Shown here one piece after another: positions 20,136-28,809 of a stretch of 34,787 bases of DNA. The notes under the pieces were generated by a model. It was not told the origin of the DNA, did no database searches, and saw only the letters and a list, made by a program, of their open reading frames with translations. Made by a program: the position numbers and the translations under genes. Position 1 is the stretch's first letter. The number at the start of each line of letters is the position of its first letter. This DNA comes from Acidimicrobiales bacterium (GTDB lineage Bacteria; Actinomycetota; Acidimicrobiia; Acidimicrobiales; RAAP-2): positions 1 to 34,787 of the forward strand of contig JADGOI010000013.1 of assembly GCA_017883075.1 (NCBI GenBank), read 5' to 3'.

Positions 20136-20158
20136 GGTCCGGCCACACCGACCGGACC
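20136..20158. terminator. Hairpin between convergent oxygenase and nusB genes
   Basis: GGTCCGG (20136-20142) and CCGGACC (20152-20158) form a perfect 7-bp stem with a 9-nt loop in the 35-bp gap between two convergent genes. No T-run follows on either side, so it may be an actinobacterial-type terminator acting in both directions. Confidence 0.5.
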
Positions 20159-20167
20159 GTTCTCCCA

Positions 20168-20566
20168 TCAATCCCGAATGCGGGTGGCCAGGGTGGACAG
20201 GATCCCGTTGACGAAACGCCCCGAGTCGTCGGTGGAGTACCCCGAAGCCAGCTCCACCGCCTCATTGAGGATGACGGCGGTGGGCACCTCGGATGAACCC
20301 AACAGCTCAGCCACCGCCAAACGGAGGACGTTTCGATCCACCACCGCCATCCGGGCCAGGTCCCATCCGATGGCGGCCGAGTCGATGAACTCGTCGATTT
20401 CGGCCTGTCTCTCCTCCACCGCCGTCAACAACTCCACCGTGTAGGGATCGGGCGGCACCATGAGGGCACCCAGGATCTCCGACGGAGGATTTCCCTTCAG
20501 CTCCGCCTCGTACATGAGTGAGAGCGCCCGTTCTCGGGCCTGGTGGCGGGGTGAGGTCTCCATCAT
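20168..20566 (-). CDS. nusB: Transcription antitermination factor NusB
   Basis: Binds boxA RNA with NusE (S10) to support antitermination of rRNA operons. The 132-aa, all-helical protein shows the family pattern RHQARERALSLMYEAE at the N-terminus, WDLARMAVVDRNVLRLAVAE in the middle (20 residues) and the C-terminal ILNEAVELASGYS plus FVNGILSTL. Two in-frame ATGs begin it (20566 and 20563) and no clear Shine-Dalgarno favours one. It follows efp after 73 bp, as in many Actinobacteria. Confidence 0.95.
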   Translation of the reverse strand: MMETSPRHQARERALSLMYEAELKGNPPSEILGALMVPPDPYTVELLTAVEERQAEIDEFIDSAAIGWDLARMAVVDRNVLRLAVAELLGSSEVPTAVILNEAVELASGYSTDDSGRFVNGILSTLATRIRD

Positions 20567-20639
20567 GGAACATGTTGAGATGCAGATGCAGCGGGCGGGC
20601 CGATGAGGGCGTGGTCGTTGACAGCCCTCCTTCGGCTCC

Positions 20640-21200
20640 TCAAGCCCGGGTCAAGTACTCCCCGGACCGGGTATCCACTTTGATCTTCTCACCCGGATTG
20701 ACGAACAACGGAACCTGCAGCACCAAGCCGGTCTCCACGGTGGCCGGCTTGCGCGCCCCCGAGACGCGGTCACCTTGCAACCCTGGCTCGGTCTCGCTGA
20801 CCGTCAGCTCCACCGCGGCCGGCAGGTCGACCCCGACAATCTCGGTGCCGTAGAACTGGAGCACGGCATCGTCTCCTTCCTTCAGGTAGTTGGCGGCGTC
20901 ACCGAGAGAGGCGGTCGTCACCTGAAGCTGTTCGTAGGAGACGGTGTCCATGAACACATAGTCGGCGCCGTCCCGATAGAGGAACTGCATCTCCCGTTTG
21001 TCGATGATGGCCTGCTCGAGCTTCTCGTCGGCCCGATAGGTACGTTCGATCACCGCGCCGGTTCGGACATTCTTCAGCTTGGTTCGCACGAAGGCGCCGC
21101 CCTTCCCCGGTTTCACGTGCTGGAACTCCACCACCGCGAACAAGCCTTCGGTCAGGTTGAGGGTCATTCCATTGCGCAGGTCGTTGGTCGAGATGGCCAT
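20640..21200 (-). CDS. efp: Translation elongation factor P
   Basis: Relieves ribosome stalling at polyproline stretches. The 186-aa protein has three OB-like domains, beginning MAISTNDLRNGMTL and with the tip loop KPGKGGAFVRTKLKNV carrying the Lys that some bacteria modify. The C-terminal domain has LFVNPGEKIKVDTRSGEYL. No modification enzyme (epmA, ymfI) is nearby. It starts 16 bp after pepP with only a weak Shine-Dalgarno. Confidence 0.97.
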   Translation of the reverse strand: MAISTNDLRNGMTLNLTEGLFAVVEFQHVKPGKGGAFVRTKLKNVRTGAVIERTYRADEKLEQAIIDKREMQFLYRDGADYVFMDTVSYEQLQVTTASLGDAANYLKEGDDAVLQFYGTEIVGVDLPAAVELTVSETEPGLQGDRVSGARKPATVETGLVLQVPLFVNPGEKIKVDTRSGEYLTRA

Positions 21201-21216
21201 TAGGCGATATTTCTCA

Positions 21217-22383
21217 TCAGACAGGGACTTCTTTCGGGAACCGGGTGAGGGATCGGCTGCCGTCTGCGGTTACCACCAGGGTGTCCTCAATGCGGACCCC
21301 ACCGGTGCCGGGTACATAGACACCGGGCTCCACGGTGATCACGGCGCCAGGGGCGAGGATAGCAGTTGACCCTGGCCCGACCGGCGGCGCTTCGTGAATA
21401 TCGAGGCCGACCCCGTGGCCGGTCCCGTGCTCGAACCGTTCTCCCCATCCGGCGTCGTCGATCACCTGACGGCAGACCAGGTCGACCGATCCTGTCTCTA
21501 CGCCCGGGCGCACCGCCGCCACCCCGGAGCGCTGGGATTCGGCCACCACCGAAAACACCCGGGCCAACTCGCCGGTGGGTTCGCCACCGACACAGAAGGT
21601 GCGGGTCATATCCGAGCGATACCCATCGAAGACGGCGCCGAAGTCGACCACCACCGGGTCACCCCTTTGTATCCGGCGGTTGCCCGGCCGAGCGTGAGGC
21701 TTCGCCGAGTTCTCGCCGGAGGCCACGATGGTCTCGAACGCACTGTCCTCTGCCCCAGCCATGCGCATGGCGTGGTCAAGGCCGGCGGCAAACCGGGACT
21801 CGGTCAGAGGACCGACAGTGCCGGTGCCGGACCCGGCTGCCGCCAACATCGGCAACACGGCTGCCAATGCCTCGTCGGCGATCGCCGCGGCCCGCTCCAT
21901 CCTGATGATCTCGTCGGCGTCCTTGACCACCCGCAATGCCTCGATCAGGCCCCGGGTCGGCACCAGTTCCGAGGATGCGAAGGCGCCGACCCACGAACGT
22001 TGGGAGGCCCACGTCACGTCGTCGGCCTCCAGGCCGACGTGGAGCGCCGATCCCGCGACTTCGGCCAACGCCTCACGCTGAACCTGAACTCCCCCCACCA
22101 CAACCTCCACCTCATCACCCGCTCCAGAGGCTCGAATCTGTTCGGCCGACTGGGTCCGATACCGCCCGTCAGTGGTCAGCACGGAGCGGTCCGCGGTGAC
22201 CAGCAAGAGGCCGGACGATCCCGAGAACCCGGTGAGCCAGCGGATATTGGCCGACGTAGTCACCAGTAACGCCTCGATGGCACCGCCCTCGGCGCTGGCC
22301 CCGTCGAACAGCTTCCGCAATCGATCCAGCCGACCGACCACCGACATCGGGGAAAGCTGATCGGTCTTCCCGACCCCCACCAC
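21217..22383 (-). CDS. pepP: Xaa-Pro aminopeptidase (M24B family)
   Basis: Dinuclear metallopeptidase releasing an N-terminal residue next to proline. The 388-aa protein has a creatinase-like N-domain (LVTTSANIRWLTGFSGSSG) and a pita-bread catalytic domain with the five ligands in order: Asp in VVDFGAV, Asp in RSDMTRT, His in HGTGHGVG, Glu in TVEPGVY and Glu in RIEDT. The GTG start directly abuts the aroQ stop; the ATG 12 codons later (MSVVGRLDRL) is a plausible alternative. Its position between aroQ and efp is a conserved actinobacterial arrangement. The substrate preference (PepP or PepQ) is not resolved by sequence. Confidence 0.92.
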   Translation of the reverse strand: MVGVGKTDQLSPMSVVGRLDRLRKLFDGASAEGGAIEALLVTTSANIRWLTGFSGSSGLLLVTADRSVLTTDGRYRTQSAEQIRASGAGDEVEVVVGGVQVQREALAEVAGSALHVGLEADDVTWASQRSWVGAFASSELVPTRGLIEALRVVKDADEIIRMERAAAIADEALAAVLPMLAAAGSGTGTVGPLTESRFAAGLDHAMRMAGAEDSAFETIVASGENSAKPHARPGNRRIQRGDPVVVDFGAVFDGYRSDMTRTFCVGGEPTGELARVFSVVAESQRSGVAAVRPGVETGSVDLVCRQVIDDAGWGERFEHGTGHGVGLDIHEAPPVGPGSTAILAPGAVITVEPGVYVPGTGGVRIEDTLVVTADGSRSLTRFPKEVPV

Positions 22384-22842
22384 TCACGAACCCGATCGTG
22401 CCATGAGGAGCCGGTGGGTTGCCTCCACGGCCAGTGAGTACCCCAAGCCCCCGAATCCGGCGATGCACCCATCGGCCACCGGGGCGACCACCGAGGTGTG
22501 CCGGAACGGTTCACGGGAGGCAGGGTTGGAGAGGTGCAACTCCACCACCACCCCTTCGAACGCTGCCAGGGCATCGTGGAGCGACCACGACGTGTGGGTC
22601 AGGGCACCAGCGTTGATGATGATGGCCACCGCTCTCCCCCGAGCTCCCTGCACCGCTTCGACCAGCTCACCTTCGTGATTGGTCTGGAAGTGTTCGAGTT
22701 CGAATCCCAGCTTGATGGCAGCTGCGTTGGCGGTCGCGACGTGGTCGGCCATCGTCTCCGGCCCGTAGATGGCCGGCTCTCTGTCGCCCAACAGGTTCAG
22801 GTTGGGACCCGAAAGCAACACGATGAGTCCCGACGAGCTCAT
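22384..22842 (-). CDS. aroQ: 3-dehydroquinate dehydratase, type II
   Basis: Third shikimate-pathway step, dehydrating 3-dehydroquinate. The 152-aa protein is the small dodecameric type II enzyme. It has LSGPNLNLLG near the N-terminus with the catalytic Tyr in AIYGPET, FQTNHEGELVE, the substrate-binding NAGALTHTS, and the active-site His in VELHLSNP. It overlaps aroB by 4 nt and abuts pepP without a gap. Confidence 0.96.
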   Translation of the reverse strand: MSSSGLIVLLSGPNLNLLGDREPAIYGPETMADHVATANAAAIKLGFELEHFQTNHEGELVEAVQGARGRAVAIIINAGALTHTSWSLHDALAAFEGVVVELHLSNPASREPFRHTSVVAPVADGCIAGFGGLGYSLAVEATHRLLMARSGS

Positions 22843-23906
22843 GACGACCTTTCCATTTCTTCCAGGGTAGCGACCACCTCGGCTGGATCGATGCCCCTTA
22901 CCGGTTCGGGCCCGTTGGGCCCATCGAGTACGAAGGTCAGATCATGATGTGCCTTCTTGTCGCGGGCCATGAAGGTCACCAGTTCCTCGGCGTCGGCCCC
23001 GACCGGCAGATCCCCGGACAGGTCAAAGCCTCCGACCACCCGGCGGTGCAGGATCACCCGGGAGTCGTCGATGCGCCCGAGTCTTCGGGCCAACGTGGCT
23101 GCGAACACCAGGCCGATGGCCACGGCTTCACCATGGCGCAGATCCCACCTCCGGTCGGCTCCGAAAGCCGCCGCCTCCAATGCGTGGCCCAGGGTGTGCC
23201 CGTAGTTGAGGATCATCCGGCGATCACCCTCCCGTTCGTCGGACGCCACCACCTCGGCCTTGATGGTCACGCACCGGGCTACCTGGTCGCTGAGCGCGAG
23301 ATCGAGCAGCGATGCTCGAGGCCCGCCCGAAGTACCGTCATCGCCTGTGGCACCGAGGAAGGCGTACTTGGCCATCTCACCTCGCCCCGAGGCCCACTCC
23401 CGGGGCGGAAGTGTGGACAACACCTCGGTGTCACACAGCACCGCCTTGGGTTGCCAGAACGCACCGACCAGATTCTTCCCTTCGGGGATATTGACTCCGG
23501 TCTTACCCCCGATTGCCGCGTCCACCTGGCCGAGCAGCGTCGTCGACACGTTCACATAGGAGATGCCCCGGTGAAACGAGGCAGCCGCGAATCCGGCCAC
23601 GTCGGTCACCACGCCTCCACCGACCGCGATCACCACGTCGCTGCGGCTGATCCCCGCACGGGCGAAACCCCTGCACAGTTCTTCGACCACACCGAGTGAC
23701 TTGGCCGCCTCGCCGGCAGGCACGGTGAACACCTCGAAGGGCAGGCCCGGATCCACCTCCACCGGTATCCCGGCTTGGGTGACCACCGCGGCCCGCTCTG
23801 CTGTCGGCACGACCTTTGAGATCGTCGTCGCCAGCCGGTGACGAGCCCCATCACCCACCACCACGTCGTACCGGCGATCACCGAGCTCGACCGGAATGGT
23901 GATCAC
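22839..23906 (-). CDS. aroB: 3-dehydroquinate synthase
   Basis: NAD- and metal-dependent cyclisation of DAHP to 3-dehydroquinate. The 355-aa protein has GGGVVTDVAGFAAASFHRG (cofactor), TTLLGQVDAAIGGKTGVN, and metal ligands Glu (GEMAKYAFLG), His (NYGHTLGHALE) and His (LRHGEAVAIG). A Gly-rich insertion (GDDGTSGGPRAS) sits after the EMAKY helix. The start is GTG at 23906, overlapping the aroK stop as GTGA; the stop overlaps aroQ by 4 nt. Confidence 0.96.
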   Translation of the reverse strand: MITIPVELGDRRYDVVVGDGARHRLATTISKVVPTAERAAVVTQAGIPVEVDPGLPFEVFTVPAGEAAKSLGVVEELCRGFARAGISRSDVVIAVGGGVVTDVAGFAAASFHRGISYVNVSTTLLGQVDAAIGGKTGVNIPEGKNLVGAFWQPKAVLCDTEVLSTLPPREWASGRGEMAKYAFLGATGDDGTSGGPRASLLDLALSDQVARCVTIKAEVVASDEREGDRRMILNYGHTLGHALEAAAFGADRRWDLRHGEAVAIGLVFAATLARRLGRIDDSRVILHRRVVGGFDLSGDLPVGADAEELVTFMARDKKAHHDLTFVLDGPNGPEPVRGIDPAEVVATLEEMERSS

Positions 23907-24439
23907 GCTCCAGCTCCGGGTTCAGCACCCACCAGGCCCGCCTCGGCCAGTACCCGGTCGACCACCTCACCAGCGGTGAGCTCATCGACGTCGACCACCA
24001 GGTGGGCGACCGATTCGTAGAGGGGACGACGCAGTTGATAGAGGGCGGTCAATGACTCCACCGGGTTGTCCCCGAGCAGGGGGCGACCCGCCCCACTGCC
24101 CACCCGAAGCCCCAGGGTGGCCGGCTCGGCCCGTAGCCACACCACGACACCCGATGCCTTCAACAGGGCGCGGTTCACCCCGGAGAGAACGGCTCCACCC
24201 GCCACCGCTATCACCGCCGGTTCGTTGTCAGCGACCGCCTCGGCCAGTACCCGGCCCTCCTCGGCCCTGAATGCCGCCTCTCCATCCTCCGCGAAGATCT
24301 CCGGCACTGTTCGCCCGGTATCGGCCAGCACCTGGGCATCGGAGTCCAAGAACTTCCAACCGAGCCGAGCGGCGGCCATTCGCCCCACAGTCGTCTTGCC
24401 CACTCCCATCATCCCCACCAGCAGCAAATGGTCAGGCAT
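23903..24439 (-). CDS. aroK: Shikimate kinase
   Basis: Phosphorylates shikimate with ATP. The 178-aa protein has the Walker A loop GMMGVGKTT, the shikimate-binding FLDSDAQV and [17 protein letters not shown] where most relatives read GGG, the lid arginine in GRPLLGD, and RRPLYESVA. It overlaps aroC by 8 nt and aroB by 4 nt, so the aro genes are one translationally coupled unit. Confidence 0.95.
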   Translation of the reverse strand: MPDHLLLVGMMGVGKTTVGRMAAARLGWKFLDSDAQVLADTGRTVPEIFAEDGEAAFRAEEGRVLAEAVADNEPAVIAVAGGAVLSGVNRALLKASGVVVWLRAEPATLGLRVGSGAGRPLLGDNPVESLTALYQLRRPLYESVAHLVVDVDELTAGEVVDRVLAEAGLVGAEPGAGA

Positions 24440-25655
24440 CGGCTACCGGTGCATCAGCCGCCGAGGGCGTCTCTCCCAACGCCTCCAGGTATCCCTGTCG
24501 GTTCCGCCGGAACTCGGCCACCGAGTCGCCCCCGAACTTACGGAGTGCTTCTCCGGCCAGGACCAGGGCCACCATCGTTTCGGCCACCACGCCCATGGCC
24601 GGCACCGCCGTCACGTCGGTGCGCTCCTTGAACGACACAGTCGATTCCTTGGTCACCACGTCAACCGTTTCGAGTGACGGACGGTTCAATGTGGCCAACG
24701 GCTTCATCGAGGCCCGGGTCACGATGGGGGAACCGGTGGAGATCCCCCCTTCGACCCCGCCGGCCCGGTGGGTGTCCCGCATGTAACCGCCTCCGAGTTC
24801 ACCGGCCAATCGATCGTCGGAGGCGAGGTCGGCGACCCGAATAGCGTCATGGGCCACCGAACCGCGCAGCGCCGGAAGCGCCCGGCCCTCCCCTATCTCC
24901 ACGGCCTTGATGGCCTGGATGCTCATCAGCGCCTGGGCCAACAAGGCGTCCAGGCGACGGTCCCAGTGCACGTGGCTCCCGAGACCGACAGGGACCCCGT
25001 AGGCGATGATTTCGGCCACTCCACCCAGCGAGTCCCCGTCCTTGGCCGCCGCCTTGATGGCGGCCACCATCCGCCCTTCGGCTTCCGGATCCGCACATCG
25101 GACCGGGGATTCGTCGATCCGGCCCAGATCGGCCATGGTCGGCAGCATCCCGGCATCCGAGCATTCGGGGCCGATCTGGACGATGTGGCTGAGCACATCG
25201 ATTCCGATCTGTCCCAGAAGCAATTTGGCCAAGGTTCCGGCCGCCACCCGGGCCGCCGTTTCGCGGGCAGAAGCCCGCTCGAGGACGTCGCGAGCATCGT
25301 TCAGTCCGTACTTGAGCATTCCGGCCAGGTCGGCATGGCCGGGCCGAGGCTGGGTGAGTACCTTGGACGGAAGTCCGGGGGCCGGGGACATCTCCTCCTC
25401 CCACTTCGGCCACTCGGTATTGCCGATCTCAATGGCGATCGGCGACCCAAGGGTACGACCGTGGCGAACGCCCCCCACCAGGCTCACCTCGTCGGCTTCG
25501 AAACGCATGCGGGGCCCCCGCCCAAATCCCAACCGCCGGCGGGCCAGACCGCGTTGAATATCCTCGGTCGTCACCAACAGGCCTGCGGGCATCCCTTCCA
25601 CCACCACCACCAGGGCTCGGCCATGGGACTCTCCGGCGGTCAGATAGCGCAGCAT
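24432..25655 (-). CDS. aroC: Chorismate synthase
   Basis: Converts EPSP to chorismate using reduced FMN. The 407-aa protein starts with [12 protein letters not shown], the family signature, and contains [14 protein letters not shown] and the C-terminal [15 protein letters not shown]. Flavin reduction must come from elsewhere, as in other monofunctional enzymes; a flavin reductase gene lies about 4.4 kb away but nothing links them. It heads the aroC-aroK-aroB-aroQ-pepP-efp group. The ATG lies 7 nt after a TAGATT hexamer. Confidence 0.97.
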   Translation of the reverse strand: MLRYLTAGESHGRALVVVVEGMPAGLLVTTEDIQRGLARRRLGFGRGPRMRFEADEVSLVGGVRHGRTLGSPIAIEIGNTEWPKWEEEMSPAPGLPSKVLTQPRPGHADLAGMLKYGLNDARDVLERASARETAARVAAGTLAKLLLGQIGIDVLSHIVQIGPECSDAGMLPTMADLGRIDESPVRCADPEAEGRMVAAIKAAAKDGDSLGGVAEIIAYGVPVGLGSHVHWDRRLDALLAQALMSIQAIKAVEIGEGRALPALRGSVAHDAIRVADLASDDRLAGELGGGYMRDTHRAGGVEGGISTGSPIVTRASMKPLATLNRPSLETVDVVTKESTVSFKERTDVTAVPAMGVVAETMVALVLAGEALRKFGGDSVAEFRRNRQGYLEALGETPSAADAPVADA

Positions 25656-25662
25656 CCGGGCA

Positions 25663-25668
25663 AATCTA
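25663..25668 (-). promoter_or_regulatory. Possible -10 of the aro operon (leaderless)
   Basis: TAGATT on the minus strand lies 7 nt before the aroC ATG, so the mRNA would start at the codon. No -35 consensus is visible. Confidence 0.45.
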
Positions 25669-25736
25669 CTCGGGGCGCCGCGTCGATCTGATCCGGGATG
25701 TCCTTCACCCCTCGGTCGCCGACAACGGCCATGGGT

Positions 25737-26534
25737 CTACCCGGTCCCAAAGAAGCTGTGGGCAAGGTGGGCTCCGAAGAACACGGCCAGCACGGCCCCA
25801 ACCGACAACGCCGGGGCGAACGGGATCCGGGTCTTCCGACCCGAGGCCAGCACGGCCATCATCACCAGGCCGAACACCAGGCCGATCACGAACCCGCCGA
25901 AGAACGCCAGGTAGGCGTGAACGAGGCTCAGATAGCCGGTGACAATGCCGATCACCCCTGCCAACCGGACGTCGCCGAACCCCATTCCCTGCGGCATGAA
26001 CCACCAGATGGCAAAGAAGAGTGCAAACGCCACCACACCGGCGATTGCCGCCCCGCTCAAGTGCGTCCATTGATGATCGGCCGCCGAGGTCACTACCAAG
26101 AGCGGGACGATGAGGACGAGGGCGCCATAGATCAACCGGCGGGGAACCAGGCGGTAGGAAAGGTCGGTCAAAGACACCGCCACCAACAGCGCGAAGAACA
26201 CACAGAGAGGCGCCAGGATCAGATCGGCCCCGAAGTGCGCTGCCGCGGCGCCGAAGGATCCTCCGGTGAGGATGGCTGCCACCAGGGTCCGGATCATTGA
26301 CCGCCCTTGGACCACCACATGGGGGGGGCCACTGTCGGGGACGGCTTCGCTGACCGGGTCGGTGGCTGTCTCCGAGTCCGGAGTATTCAGCTTTTCGGCC
26401 GTCTCCACCGCCTCGGCCCGCTTCCGCTCGTCGTCTCGGTGGCTGCGCTCGGCCAGATGTTGGCCGAGGGGGTCCAACACCCCACCAGCCACCAGACCGG
26501 CAATGGTGGTCCCTGCGACAAGTACGACGTTCAC
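25737..26534 (-). CDS. Prepilin peptidase (A24 family) lacking the cysteine methylase module
   Basis: Integral membrane aspartyl protease that cleaves type IV prepilin-like leader peptides. The 265-aa protein carries both catalytic aspartates, Asp124 (SLTDLSYRLVPR) and Asp188 (GMGFGDVRL), within a multi-helix membrane domain (about 82-262), and IPFAPALSVGA near the end. The N-terminal helix (about 3-20) is followed by a charged 60-residue linker rich in Glu and Asp, with no CxxC pairs. The usual N-methyltransferase zinc loop is therefore missing. No pilin or pilus ATPase gene is in the window. It starts with GTG 7 nt after TACGTT and is divergent from the hydrolase gene. Confidence 0.88.
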   Translation of the reverse strand: MNVVLVAGTTIAGLVAGGVLDPLGQHLAERSHRDDERKRAEAVETAEKLNTPDSETATDPVSEAVPDSGPPHVVVQGRSMIRTLVAAILTGGSFGAAAAHFGADLILAPLCVFFALLVAVSLTDLSYRLVPRRLIYGALVLIVPLLVVTSAADHQWTHLSGAAIAGVVAFALFFAIWWFMPQGMGFGDVRLAGVIGIVTGYLSLVHAYLAFFGGFVIGLVFGLVMMAVLASGRKTRIPFAPALSVGAVLAVFFGAHLAHSFFGTG

Positions 26535-26541
26535 CCGCAGA

Positions 26542-26590
26542 AACGTACCGGACCAACCCGTTCGAAGGGGGAATCATCCTCCTCTATCGT
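26542..26590. promoter_or_regulatory. Divergent leaderless promoters, prepilin peptidase and hydrolase genes
   Basis: The 64-bp intergenic region carries TACGTT on the minus strand (26542-26547), 7 nt before the peptidase GTG. On the plus strand TATCGT (26585-26590) lies 8 nt before the hydrolase ATG. TTCGAA lies 18 nt upstream of the latter as a possible weak -35. Confidence 0.5.
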
Positions 26591-26598
26591 GTTGCCCC

Positions 26599-27336
26599 AT
26601 GGAGACCCGAACTCTCGACCTGCCCACTCCAGACGGCCCGATGCCGTGTTATGAAGCCATTCCCGAGGAGGCGGAAAGTACGCGCCGAGGAGGGGTGGTG
26701 GTGATCCAAGAGGCGTTCGGGGTGAACCCTCACATCGAAGACGTCACCCGCCGGTTCGCCGAGGCGGGCTATCACGCCGTCGCCCCTCACCTCTTCCATC
26801 GGACCGGCTCACCCGTATTCGGATACGAAGATTTCTCCATGGTCATGGAGCACATGGGGGCTATCACCGATGAGGGAATCATCACCGACGTGGGCGCGGC
26901 GCTCAAACATCTCGAAGGTGCCGGTTGGGCCGGCGACCAGACCGGAGCTGTCGGATTCTGCATGGGCGGCCGTGCCAGTTTCCTGGTGGCGGGAACCTAT
27001 GCCCTCGGGGGCGCAGTCGGCTTCTACGGGAGCGCCATCGTCACCGGTCGCAACGAGCGGATGGGCTCGCTCCTCGAACTCATTCCAACCCTCAAGACAC
27101 CTTGGCTGGGTCTTTTCGGCGACGAGGACAAGGGCATCCCGGTGGCCGATGTCGAGCGCTTGCGAGAGGAACTGGCAACCGCTTCCCCAGTGGACACCGG
27201 CGTCGTCAGGTATCCCGGGGCTGAGCACGGGTTTCACTGTGACGCCCGGTCCTCCTACGCCCCGGAGGCCGCGGCCGACGGCTGGAAGCGCACCCTTGCC
27301 TGGTTGGAGGATCACCTCGCCGCCCCGACCCGGTGA
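26599..27336 (+). CDS. Dienelactone hydrolase family protein
   Basis: Alpha/beta hydrolase of the carboxymethylenebutenolidase type. The 245-aa protein has the classic Cys-Asp-His triad: Cys121 (GFCMGG), Asp in GDEDKGIP (175-177) and His210 (AEHGFH), plus Glu38 (VIQEAFG), which interacts with the Cys in the family. It is cytoplasmic, with no signal peptide. No other chlorocatechol or ring-cleavage genes are nearby, so a role in dienelactone degradation is not supported; many such proteins act on other esters. The ATG at 26599 matches the family start; upstream frame belongs to the divergent gene. Confidence 0.92.
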   Translation: METRTLDLPTPDGPMPCYEAIPEEAESTRRGGVVVIQEAFGVNPHIEDVTRRFAEAGYHAVAPHLFHRTGSPVFGYEDFSMVMEHMGAITDEGIITDVGAALKHLEGAGWAGDQTGAVGFCMGGRASFLVAGTYALGGAVGFYGSAIVTGRNERMGSLLELIPTLKTPWLGLFGDEDKGIPVADVERLREELATASPVDTGVVRYPGAEHGFHCDARSSYAPEAAADGWKRTLAWLEDHLAAPTR

Positions 27337-27344
27337 CCGGTCCC

Positions 27345-27363
27345 GCCGGGATGCAACCCCGGC
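27345..27363. terminator. Hairpin between convergent hydrolase and nfuA-like genes
   Basis: GCCGGG (27345-27350) and CCCGGC (27358-27363) form a 6-bp stem with a 7-nt loop in the 36-bp gap between two convergent genes. There is no T-run. Confidence 0.4.
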
Positions 27364-27372
27364 CACCGACGA

Positions 27373-28029
27373 TCAGGTGGGTGCCGGTTCGTAGAACGGG
27401 TTGGCGCCACTGGCGTGATCGGTGACATCAACGACGGCAGTCAGCTCGGGAATGGCTTCGCGCAGCATGACTTCGATGCCCTGGGACAAGGTGGCCTTTG
27501 CCATGCCACAGCCCTGGCATCCACCGCTGAGGCGGAGGTAGACAGCCAGGTTCACCACTGCCACCAGGTCGGCGCGCCCGCCGTGGACGGCGATGCTGGG
27601 ATTCACCTGTCTTTCGAGGACCAGAACCACTTGCTGGGCAATCGGATCAGACAGGTCGACCGTGGCCGGAGGGGCCAGGCCGGGCAGAGCCGAATCGGCC
27701 GGGGTGTTGGGGTTGACCACCACCAGACCTCCTTCGCCCCCCTCGTTGACCACGAAATCCAAGACGGCCCCCTGGAGTCCGTCAATGCTGCCCTTGGGTA
27801 CCACCACCGCCAGATCGTCACTGTCCTGCTCCGCGTCACCGACCTCGGCATCCGCCGACGCACGGAAGTAGATGTCGTAGGAGTAGGCGTCGTCGGCGGT
27901 ACCGGTGATCTCGAGCCACAAGGCCAGTGATGGGGCGCCGGCCTCATCGGCACGGGCGTCGAGCACGGTGGCCCGGGCAGCGGCAGTGACGGTCACTATC
28001 GGGCGACTGTCGTCACGCACTTCGCTCAT
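27373..28029 (-). CDS. NfuA-like Fe-S cluster carrier protein
   Basis: The C-terminal NifU-type domain (about 130-200) has the CxxC motif Cys171-Cys174 (SGGCQGCGMAKATL), which binds a 4Fe-4S cluster at the interface of a dimer. The N-terminal part (about 10-105) resembles a degenerate A-type (IscA/HesB) domain without its cysteines, as in NfuA: it reads LALWLEITG, YDIYFR and VVNPNTP. The domains are joined by a Pro/Ala-rich linker. At 218 aa it is close to E. coli NfuA (191). The start at MSEVRDD is chosen because TATGAT lies 7 nt upstream; ATGs at 28038 and 28041 overlap that hexamer. It likely delivers clusters to apoproteins. Confidence 0.88.
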   Translation of the reverse strand: MSEVRDDSRPIVTVTAAARATVLDARADEAGAPSLALWLEITGTADDAYSYDIYFRASADAEVGDAEQDSDDLAVVVPKGSIDGLQGAVLDFVVNEGGEGGLVVVNPNTPADSALPGLAPPATVDLSDPIAQQVVLVLERQVNPSIAVHGGRADLVAVVNLAVYLRLSGGCQGCGMAKATLSQGIEVMLREAIPELTAVVDVTDHASGANPFYEPAPT

Positions 28030-28036
28030 GCCTGCC

Positions 28037-28042
28037 ATCATA
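28037..28042 (-). promoter_or_regulatory. -10 box of the nfuA-like gene (leaderless)
   Basis: TATGAT on the minus strand (one mismatch to TATAAT) ends 7 nt before the ATG at 28029. It lies only 6 bp from the GTG of the divergent gene, so the two starts almost touch. Confidence 0.5.
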
Positions 28043-28047
28043 AGAGC

Positions 28048-28797
28048 GTGACCCCAGTTCGATCGAAAGTACCTGCCGATGCTCACGAATGGATCAGCTT
28101 CAAGGACCCTGACGAAGAGCGGACTTGGCAGTTCGACGTCACCTTCCTGACCAGTGCCTGGACATGCATCTACGGCCAGGGATGCCAGGGCGTCCTCACC
28201 GGACCGGCGCCGGAACTTGAGCAGGGGTGTTGCTCCTACGGCGCCCACTTCACCGGAAAGAAGGATGCCCGCACCGTCGAAAAAGCGGCAACCCAGCTGA
28301 CCCCGGATCTCTGGCAGTTTCACCGGCAGGGCCAAAAGGGAGTGGTGAAGAAGTTGGCCGACGGGGAGTTGGCCACCCGCATGGTCGACGGGGCCTGCAT
28401 CTTCCTGAACCGGCCCGGCTTCGAGGCCGGAGCAGGGTGTGCCCTCCACAAGTCGGCAGAGCGCCAAGGCCGGAGCCACGTCGAGCTCAAGCCGGAAGTG
28501 TGTTGGCAGCTTCCACTCCGACGTGAGGACGAATCGTCGCCCGATGGACACGTGACGTCAGTGATACGCCAATGGGACCGTCAGCATTGGGGTGAGGGCG
28601 GCGAAGAGTTCCATTGGTGGTGCACCGAGGACCCTGCCGCCTTCATTGGGCACGAACCGGTGTACGTGAGCATGCGGACGGAACTGGAGGCGATGGCAGG
28701 GAAGAAGGTCTACCGGCGCCTCAGCGCCTACCTCGACGAGCGGATGACCCCGCGGACCAAGGTCTCCCTGCTCCCCCACCCCACCGCTCGGCGGTAA
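28048..28797 (+). CDS. Cys-rich conserved protein, possibly YkgJ/DUF3109-like
   Basis: A 249-aa soluble protein with eight cysteines (40, 46, 61, 62, 117, 131, 152, 192) in an arrangement recalling metal- or Fe-S-chelating YkgJ/DUF3109 proteins. Recognisable segments are WTCIYGQGCQGV, QGCCSYGAHF, GACIFLNRPGF, GAGCALHKSA and VCWQLPLRR. I do not recognise a specific function. It begins with GTG at 28048, the only plausible start before the conserved region, 18 bp from the divergent nfuA-like ATG. The pairing with an Fe-S carrier suggests a metal-related role, which is inference only. It converges with the next small gene over 12 bp. Confidence 0.75.
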   Translation: MTPVRSKVPADAHEWISFKDPDEERTWQFDVTFLTSAWTCIYGQGCQGVLTGPAPELEQGCCSYGAHFTGKKDARTVEKAATQLTPDLWQFHRQGQKGVVKKLADGELATRMVDGACIFLNRPGFEAGAGCALHKSAERQGRSHVELKPEVCWQLPLRREDESSPDGHVTSVIRQWDRQHWGEGGEEFHWWCTEDPAAFIGHEPVYVSMRTELEAMAGKKVYRRLSAYLDERMTPRTKVSLLPHPTARR

Positions 28798-28809
28798 TTC
28801 CCAGCAGCC

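Noticed and set aside
28042-28551. N-terminal extension of the nfuA-like gene across the Cys-rich gene.
   Set aside because: The extension is antisense to a coherent plus-strand protein, and the NfuA domain starts after 28029.
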